Shown: in pieces, positions 56,009 to 64,000 of the stretch | Position numbering within the stretch: position 1 is the first letter of the stretch | Layout of the letters: each line of letters starts with the position of its first letter | Assembly: GCA_029532415.1 (NCBI GenBank) | Contig: JAQOTA010000053.1 | Coordinates: forward strand, 6,014,001 to 6,078,000 | DNA from: Marasmius tenuissimus | Taxonomy: Eukaryota; Basidiomycota; Agaricomycetes; Agaricales; Marasmiaceae | Direction of reading: 5' to 3' | Length of the DNA: 64,000 nucleotides | Translations under genes and position numbers: made by a program | Notes under the pieces: model-generated | Databases searched by the model: none | Told to the model about the DNA's origin: nothing | The model's input: the letters and a program-made list of their open reading frames with translations, nothing else

Positions 56009-57678
56009 ATGTTTGGGATAGACCTGACCGAGGATAAGCTGGCGTCGTACATTCTGTGTGTCGCTCGGAGTGAGAGGAGCCCGGATATGCAGGGATATGC
56101 AATTCGATTGTCAAGTACGTCTCATTAAACTATTTCTTTTAATCATCTCTAACATATCTTTTGTAGCATTTGTCGCCAACATATGCATTGGTGAGCTCGA
56201 GCCCTTCCCTTGCAGTACCCCATCCCTACGGACTCTCATGTTATTGAACTTGAAACAGCAATCCTAATCAGATATTCCGAAAAACCGGTTGAAGAATCTG
56301 TCGGCGTCCTGATGCTCCAAGTGTACTCCATCCTCCTCTCAACCGCAATCGCCATGATTCGCAAAGACCTCTCCGTCTCGGACGCCCACTTCGCCCTTAC
56401 CCTCACCATCTCGCCCCTCAGTCTCTATCTCGTCTACTCCACATACCGATTCATCCGAAGCGGTCAAACGAAAAGCTATCTGTACTCCCGAATCAAACGA
56501 TCCCAGTACGTCACCTCGGTTCTTTCGGTCGTTATGGCTTTGGGGTGGATCGCCATCGACGTGATGATTTACTTCAAAGACAGCGATTGTAAGGTGACAC
56601 TTTGGGGGTGGATCATGTACAGGCTGGTCGAGACGGCGTGGAGTCTCTTCTTCTCAGCGTTGCTGATTGCGATTTTACCACTTGTGTGGGTGGTATACTT
56701 GCTTCGGCATTGGAGAGATATTCGAGGTGAATATCGGAGGCATACAGAGAAAACGAAACGTCCGGGTTGGAAGGCGCTTCGGTGGGCTCGGGCTATTGGA
56801 AGGCCTATCAAGATACTTGTCGTATCACAGTGGTAAGTGTCACGGAGCTTATCTTGAGTCAAGTCTAAACCTCCCTCTCATTGAAACAGGGACGTAATAA
56901 CCATATCCCACAACTGGCTCTCATTCTATGTGGTTCTCATATTCTATATCACTTGGGGCGGTGCTCTCATCATCTGGGCCGTCGATATGCGGAAGTGGTT
57001 CTACGAGGTTATCGTCGTAACCTTCACCCCACTGACACAGAAATACATGCCATCCGGCGATTTCGATCCTTTCAGCTACGGACAGGTGAGATTCTCTCGA
57101 ATATACTAGGGGGTACTCGTTCGGATGCTGATGCTGTTATTCAGCTTTTGGCCATCGCGGTGGCGATCCAGCCCGCCTGGGCTGTGTGCAAGCTAGTCGT
57201 GCGACAAAGGATACAAATTCGGGACTGGTTGCTCGACTGGCCTGACTCCCTCGGCAATGGCATCGTATTCATCATCACAGGGCGCCGGAATCCTTGGAAG
57301 AAACACCTTGAAACTCGAGCCCTACGTCAACGGGAGGGCGCTAATACGACTGATAAGCTCAAGGACGGTCCTCTCGGGCGGCCCTATCACTACAGAAAGG
57401 TGACAGAAGGGGAGATGCATGTCGCCATTGGGATTCCTGTGTCGAATTCTCGGGTTGGCAACCGCTATCATGATCCAGTTAAAGACAACGGTTCACTAAT
57501 GAGGCCTTTACCATCCGGTCTCCCATTGTCACCTCCTGCTCAAAGTTACGATGCATTCCGTCGACCGAGTTTGCGACATGAACGGGAGGAGTCGTTCTCC
57601 TCGGCATATTCAGTTTATGAACCACTAATTCATGATGGCTCTCATCCTTACGCACGGTACGGAAGAGACATGGTTTGA
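56009..57678 (+). CDS. polytopic membrane protein of unknown function (477 aa)
   Basis: Exons are 56009-56114, 56167-56190, 56259-56832, 56890-57085 and 57145-57678; all phases agree. The second exon is only 24 nt and was accepted because it links the flanking phases exactly. About six or seven hydrophobic segments are visible: VYSILLSTAIAMI, FALTLTISPLSLYLVYSTY, VTSVLSVVMALGWIAIDVMI, a long one around ETAWSLFFSALLIAILPLVW, WLSFYVVLIFYITWGGALII and LLAIAVAIQPAWAVCKLVV. The C-terminal ~130 residues are hydrophilic, with many Arg, Pro and Ser, and are probably cytosolic. The layout recalls receptor-like or sensor membrane proteins of Agaricomycetes, but no family is recognised. It converges with the hydrolase gene, the stops being about 150 bp apart. 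Confidence 0.75.
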
Positions 57679-57826
57679 TAAGCATGATTGTACATGTACC
57701 TTGGTTATATTTTCCCTGGGTTTCAAGTACGGTTTCAAGTATGGTCGCCAGCTGCAGTGACAGTATGTACTAAAGACACTGGAGGGTTCATATGTATCAT
57801 TTTGTCTGATGTTATCGCCGCGCATA

Positions 57827-59391
57827 TCAAAACCCGAGCACTCGGAACCATCCTCCCAAAACCTCATTGACATCCCCTGGACGCTGCAATTGTACCCAAT
57901 GTCCCGTCTTGAAGTCACGAATCGTGGCATTTTTGCAATACTTCTGCGTCAAGTCCTTGCCCTCAGTGGCAAGGGAGACGTAATCGTCCAATGCAGCGCC
58001 AAAAAGAACAGGGATGCTGGCAGGGATGGTATACCTGTCGGCAGGGATTGCTATGTTTCAACAGAAGCCAATGAGGATGAGTTATGAAGATCATCGTGAG
58101 ACGTGAAGACCAAAGACGTACCGGCGTCGTCTTCAGCTTGGAGCCCGGATACGATAGCCTTGGAATAAGCATACTGATCCTTACGGCCTTGTTCGTGTTG
58201 GCGGTCGTACTGGAATTGTTTGTCCTGAGCACGCACAAAGTAGAGTATTTAGAGCCCTCAATCGAACGCATGAAGACCAGGAAAGACCGTGACTGACCTC
58301 TTCGGATGGGAACCAAGATGGTGAAGGTAAGATCTTCTTGGAGAGAATATACTCCCTGAGCTTTCCCAAGGGACCGTAGATCTCTGCCCAAGACTTCGGA
58401 TCGTTAGGGTAGAGTATCGTGAAGAACGCATCGAACTGAGCAAAATAGTGAGCATGAAATGCCGACAGAGCGATAATCACGACGTTGGAAGGCTCGGCTT
58501 GTACTCACATGAGTCGCAACAATCTTAACCACCGCCGCGTCATTCGCGTAGAAATCGTGAAAACCAGTTAACTCATGTCCGTATTTCGCCTTTTCCCGTT
58601 TCAATTCCTTCGTATAGTTGAAGGAAGGATTTGGAGGGGTATATGGAACCGAGAGAAAAGCCGCTGCGCGTACTCTTTGTGGATAAAGCTGGGTGAGGCG
58701 GCTGAGAATCGGGGAGCCACTTTGTTCGAGTTTCAGAGTGAGGTTGAAGAGAATTCTACAGCAGAAAGGAGCTTACCCGCCCTGAGCGACAAAGACTGCA
58801 TCATTGACCCTTTCTTTATCCATAATCTCCACAATATCCTTCACGAGAAGTGAATACTTGAGGGCGTTAAAGTCAACACCGTTCACTACGGAGCTGCCGG
58901 CGTATCCTAGCATGTCTGGAACGAGCACTCGGTAGCCTTGACTGACGAAGAAATCAACCTATTCGACTGAAATGTCAGCCCAACGCAGGGATGTCTTGAA
59001 GCTTACTGGTTACCTGATGCCGCCAATCTTTCGAGCCGATACCAAACCCATGTACGAAGACAAGTGTGGGTTTAGTCGAGTTCCCAGATGGCGCGGAAGA
59101 ATAGTAGTGGTAGTTGTACCCACGGGAAACAGCGAGATCTTTGTACAGGGAGTCATCCATGCTGAAAATCGAAGGTTAGGAAGTTTAGTTCGACACTATT
59201 GATACAACGTACGAGGGAATTCCAACGGCTCTCGGCCGCGAATGTGGACCTGTACTAGCAAGAACAGGGAAACTGCCTAGAAGAATAACAAAGACGTGAG
59301 GAGCTGGACGAGCAAGGTGGGCATGTATGAGATGTTTACCCAAAAGAGCCGCTATCAGAGCTCCTGACAGATATAAACCCGGGAGCCTCAT
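57827..59391 (-). CDS. secreted alpha/beta hydrolase, epoxide-hydrolase-like, nucleophile motif altered
   Basis: Minus-strand exons are 59391-59340, 59276-59213, 59161-59014, 58958-58777, 58719-58509, 58435-58298, 58224-58122 and 58050-57827; together they code for 373 residues. The first two exons give a signal peptide (MRLPGLYLSGALIAALLGSF). They were added because phases and splice sites agree exactly. Fold marks are LVFVHGFGIGSKDWRHQ (oxyanion HG, residue ~76), VLVPDMLGYAGSS, a cap domain with YTPPNPSFNY, and near the end a TGHWVQLQRP segment with the catalytic His. Where family members have GHDWG with the nucleophilic Asp, this protein reads VAQGGGSPILSR (residue ~148 is Gly). The loss rests on one intron border (GTAAGC...AAAG); no other frame-keeping border was seen. 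It may be inactive or do other work. Confidence 0.78.
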
Positions 59392-61249
59392 GGTATTAAA
59401 AACGTTTTGACCAGCACAGTGGGATACAAGTGGGATGTCGCAGCGAATGGGGGCATCAAAGTTCAAGGTTGTGTCCGTATTTATGCGAAGAGAGTAGCCT
59501 TAACGCCACATACCTTCAAGGCATAAATCAAACGGGGTGCGTTGGCCGATGGAACAGGGTCGTTGCTCATATTGAAGGGTGATCTATTGACACTCGAGAG
59601 CGTGGACAGTGGGTAGTTTGACAGATGGATCATGGCAATGTCGGAAGGGACGCTATAATGAGTCGAATCTATCCCATAATCAGGATGAACAGTGTGGTAA
59701 GTGCCGTTTCCTCTCCTAAGGTGACCAAAAGAAGATACTCACACTTTGGGAAATGTAAAGGAGGGCCGCCAGCCGATCTCAGCTGGAACTGGCCGGCGGC
59801 CGTCCTGAGTTCCTTCTGATTTTTACCCATTGCAGTACCAACTTCTGTGTTGAAGTGAAGAAGTATTCAGCCTCAAATAGAGAGAATCAATAACCCAAAA
59901 CGCAGCCAGGCTGTAGTACACTGTTCCTTTTAATGCTACGAAGCTTCAGCGGCCTTGCATTAAGTTGACATCTTGAACCTTGAAGTGGCAGGGAGTTGAT
60001 GGTCAGCAGAAAGGGGTTTATAGGGGAGCTTCAAGTGACATAGAGGATTTGGAACATTAAGAACTGACGGAGTACCAACTGGCAACATGATGGACAGGAG
60101 AGAAAAGACTTCAAGAAACACAAAGCGGCCCTGATACTACTTACCGTGAGAATAAATTGTCGAAAGAACAACAAGACCGAGTTGACCGCCCACCACCGCG
60201 TCGACGTCGATTTTACGCATCTTCACCACGCGTCGCCGAGATATTCAATAGAAACCACAAATAACTCAGCGCCCGGCCCCACCTCACAATCATCCAACTT
60301 TCCTTACTCCGCTCAGCTAGCATCATCGCTCTCAGCAACCAAGTTCCAAATTGATCCTTTATTCAATGATCACTGACGGAAACTTATATCTTTTTGGACG
60401 GTCTCGAAGACCCTGTTTGTAATTGAGTCATTGGAATACCTGACCGGCTCGCGGAAAGCAATGAGAGAGCCAAATAACCGCGCTTGGAGGGGAGAACTGG
60501 CGATATATTAATGGTATATCGCAAGATCCCCACGTACGTCTCAACTTGCTTCCCAATTGCAATTTCTTGTCTGAAAGCAAGACAGTGATTCTCCGAGATA
60601 CAGATGCCGAAGTCCCGCAGTTGGCTAGACGTATCGCAAGCTTTGGGCTTGAAGGAACAATTACAATACATCGTACGTGCAATTTCCTGCTAGCACTTTC
60701 ACATATTCGTGTCAAAGCTCAAGAGTCACGTTCCAAAGTGCAATACATATAAGGCCACAGTCATTCTCTATTGACCAAGCGGTGGGAATGTATGCAACAG
60801 GTCGCTCCCATATCAGAAGATCCCAGGGCGCATCCAATCACGGCATCAAGCGAATTCAGTCTTGTCAATGTGGACATGCAGGAGATACCGGGCACAGCCC
60901 CAGGCCCAAGGTTTTCTCTGCGACTTCTTCGTTGCCCCACCGTCATCTCAATCAGATATCGGCGGGCCCTTATCGAGAGCACCCTCCTCTCTGGATTACA
61001 ACCTCTCAAAATACCGATCCATATCTCTGGATAGGCCACTCGTTAGGAAAAGGGCTTGCTCTGGAGGACTGACTACGTAGCGGACTCAGGTATTGAACAA
61101 AATTTTTCGGCGAGGAAGCTTCCCTATCTACAGCTCTCGGCCTGCACCGACATTACCGTCGAGTATTGTCGGCTTCCTAACAGAGAATCTGGCCAAGGTC
61201 AGTTTCTTGAGATCTTAACACCAATCTCTATTTGTTACGCTGAAAATGG
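59392..61249. other. intergenic, no gene recognised
   Basis: Short open frames only. A stretch near 60546-60670 reads SESKTVILRDTDAEVPQLAR on the plus strand and could be part of an unidentified exon. The right end probably includes the promoter of DUF6535 copy 3. Confidence 0.4.
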
Positions 61250-63935
61250 ATGAATTTGACCAGCCTAATGTCATCGTTGTCCGAGTATGCAAATACAACT
61301 CCAGCTGAGGGTCGAGTGACGAACAGACCAGTGAGTAGATTACCACTTGAAGTGACACAAAGAATAGTACTTCATCAATCCATCAGGGATCAAGGTCAAA
61401 AGAGCTGGGGCCACCGGGAACTACTGAGAAAAAAGATGTCTACCAAGGACACGAAGGAACGGATAACCCACCGCCGGTTTGTATCGTGACAATCAACTTG
61501 TTCACCCGCTCAACAACATTACAGCTTCTCGGGAAGCCTACGCTCGAAAGGTCTTGGGATGTAATCATGAAGGAGGTGACAACTTTAGATGACGGACTAG
61601 TCGGTGGGTGGAAAGAAGATATTGACACCCTCCTGGTCTTTGTGAGTACCCAAGCTTTCATGAGATCCTTCGGAGTATGAACCCTTCCTGTGGAATGTAG
61701 GCCGGGTTGTTCTCCGCGGTCGTGACCGCGTTCACTATTGAGTCCTATCAATGGTTGGAAGAGGCACCCGAAGACACCACTGTTGCGTTGCTGAGACAAA
61801 TCTCCCAGAAGTTGACTAACACCGTGGTCTCTCCTCTTCCTCAAACCTTCGAAGCATCGCCTTCCGTTGTCCGAATCAACGTGCTCTGGTTTCTGAGCCT
61901 CATAATTGCTCTCGTTGACGCTCTCTTCGCTCTTCTCTGCAAGCAATGGCTCCGAGAGCATCGTCGGCAAACCCACACGCGTACGCCCTCCGAAGCACTC
62001 GCGATTCGTTGGCTTCGAAACCAGAGCCTCAAAAAATGGCACATTCACACTGTACTCGCATCACTACCGATTCTCCTTGAACTCGCTGTCTTCCTCTTTC
62101 TGGCGGGGCTCTTGGAACTGTTACGGGCGCGGCATGACCTTCTCTTTGCAACTGCCACTGTCGTAGTTGGGCTGGTTGCCCTCTTTTACCTCGTAACCAC
62201 CATAATTCCCAGCGTCGATATTATTCGTCAAATGCTCCAGGTTACACCGGATATCAGAGATTTTCGGCTCGACCCTCGCAAAGTTGTGAGTTCTCCTGTG
62301 AAGTTCATAATGAAACTCCCTCCTATGGAATACGTATGCCCTTACAAGTCTCCACAGGCATGGGCGACATTTCAGGGCCTCAGATTCATCTGCAACTTCC
62401 CGGGCTTTGTACGGGCTTTGTACTTCCTCTGTCGCAAGCAATATCTTCCCTCCTCAGAGCGACCAGCACACAAAAGCTCAACATGGGCTTTTCACGATAT
62501 AATGGGTGGCCTCGTCGACTGGTCCACGGCTGATCTCGAGACCCTTCAACGGCATAATGCTGTCAACTTCACCCCTCCGTTCTACGAGCTCAATGCATTC
62601 AGGTGGCTGGTTGCAGAGCTTCGAGACAGCCCCGCCATGATTCCTCATTTACAGAATGTCCTAAAGACTATTCCCCCACATCTCGTTATGCCGGCTGTGC
62701 TCGACCAGTGGGTCTTTTTGCCCCACAAGGAGTGGGATGCGGAGGACATCGAGACGGTACTCCCATCTTCGTCTGTCAAAACGGAACTATCCATTCACTA
62801 TTACCGAGAGACATTCCTTGGTACTCGAAGAGAGACAACTCTTTTTAACCGGCTTCTCCACATTGCCCACGTGCTGAATAATGCAGACCGCTATACCCTT
62901 CACCATTCCGATTTGACGAAAGTCTTGTATACGCTATATGAATCCGCTCCCAGCGATTTTCAGAGCCTCGGCTTCCCCGTTCACACTATCGACAAGGTAC
63001 TACATGATCCGATGCCTCCTGACCTCGGCGCTGCCCTATCAGATATCTTTGCGCCTGAGGTCGGAGAGGGTCCGTTGGCCAACGGGAAATACTGGAGAAT
63101 CTTAATGCACGATTTGGCTCCATACATCATTGCGTCGTCCCCGGATTATGCCGTTGACATCCCCACAACAACAACCACTTCCTCATTCATCAAATCGTAC
63201 TCTGGTCTCCAATTTCTGTCCAAAATGCACCATATCGTTCTCAGAACCCAAAGAACGTTCCAGCAGTATATCGCCCCCGAGGATGACATAGTTTGGATAG
63301 AGGCGATGGATATCGTCCGACGGGTGCATAATTTGCCCGAAAATCACTTTACCCCCCGTCCTGGCTACTTCCCTATACCACTTTCGAAGCTCGAGGAGAG
63401 TTTCAGACGTCTTTCGCCAGCAGACCCTGACGGTCACGACTTCGGATACCTGGCGTCGTTTAATAGACATTGGCCTAACGCAGACCGGTGGCAAAAACGG
63501 AAGCTCGTTAAAATTACCTCGAGTCATATCCTTCAAGCAACAACTATGGCGTCACCAACCTATCCTTCCGGCTCGAAAGTCTCCCCGCTTGTGATGTCCT
63601 CAGCTGGACTGGATCTGATAGTATTCGTGCACACCCGCCTCAGTGGGGAAGAACGGGTAATTTATGAATTACTTCACCGCGAAAACCAGGTTGCATGGCG
63701 CGACACAATCGAATGTGTACGGATGGCACGTCCGGATCTGCCAACCGATTACTTCAGGCCTAGGACCTCCTTAGGTCGACAGAGTACGGCGAGAGGCATG
63801 AGAAGACTTACCAAAACCTATGACCGTTCGCGTCTTTCTCTTCCACCGACACCCAGCTCATCATCGGCCTGGACTTTTCTGCTTTCCTTCAGTGCGAGCG
63901 GAGCCCGGATAACATCGAGCCGATGGAACCCGTAA
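61250..63935 (+). CDS. DUF6535 domain protein, copy 3 (840 aa)
   Basis: This copy gives the most complete gene model: exons 61250-61330 (27 codons), 61387-61476 (30), 61525-61641 (39) and 61701-63935. All introns (56, 48 and 59 nt) are phase 0. The ATG at 61250 is used; another in-frame ATG is at 61268. The order is KPTLERSWDVIMKEV, GGWKEDIDTLLVF, AGLFSAVVTAFTIESYQW, VRINVLWFLSLIIALVDALF, LLCKQWLREHRR, ILLELAVFLFLAGLLELL and a third hydrophobic segment at VVVGLVALFYLVTTIIPS. Later conserved stretches shared with copies 1 and 2 are CPYKSPQAWA, LNAFRWLVAELRD and VMPAVLDQW. Its C-terminus is Ser/Arg-rich and lacks the GGPxADxN tail of the other two copies. Function is unknown. Confidence 0.86.
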
Positions 63936-64000
63936 CTAAACATATACTCGTTCAACGTCAAGGATAAAAGCATTGGTGCGAAAGGAACATTCTTGTCGTG

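Overview
The window looks like genomic DNA of a mushroom-forming basidiomycete (Agaricomycetes). Genes are broken by many introns of roughly 45-70 nt with GT...AG borders. Host genes with clear families are an MFS inositol-type transporter, an M35 metallopeptidase, an alpha/beta hydrolase, a polytopic membrane protein and three DUF6535 paralogues. The rest is mostly transposons of kinds typical of these fungi. No tRNA, rRNA or CRISPR was recognised.

Layout. 1-893: 3' part of an MFS transporter. 2005-4739: DUF6535 copy 1. 5984-9795: a complete hAT transposon with 19-bp inverted ends and a perfect 8-bp target duplication. 10084-14759: a second hAT transposase (minus) with a small minus-strand gene of unknown function beside it. 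16385-29765: a 13.4-kb element with CAC...GTG ends, a Plavaka (CACTA-like) transposase and three further genes of unknown function, two of which share a divergent TATA promoter. 30026-30345: relic of an NmrA/epimerase-type NAD(P)-binding gene. 30790-33370: DUF6535 copy 2 (minus). 36597-42576: an apparently intact 6.0-kb element carrying a RecQ-like helicase and a DUF6589 protein in convergent orientation, inside ~140-bp inverted repeats and a 9-bp target duplication. 44090-53264: a Ty1/copia retrotransposon with two identical 520-bp LTRs and one uninterrupted 2362-codon gag-pol frame. 53681-54716: M35 peptidase. 54955-55446: a nearly perfect fold-back element. 56009-57678: membrane protein. 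57827-59391: secreted epoxide-hydrolase-like protein (minus). 61250-63935: DUF6535 copy 3.

The most notable signals are these. (1) The helicase/DUF6589 element has ends that both fold into hairpins, with unrelated stems but a shared loop motif. It probably belongs to the helicase-bearing Academ lineage. (2) The copia polyprotein has an extra region of several hundred residues between Gag and protease, and its primer site matches the anticodon arm of initiator tRNA-Met. (3) The 13.4-kb Plavaka element carries three accessory genes. (4) The epoxide-hydrolase-like protein has lost the usual nucleophile motif.

Exon borders were derived by hand from splice consensus, frame continuity and comparison between the paralogues in the window. 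Family names come from recognised motifs, not from a database search.
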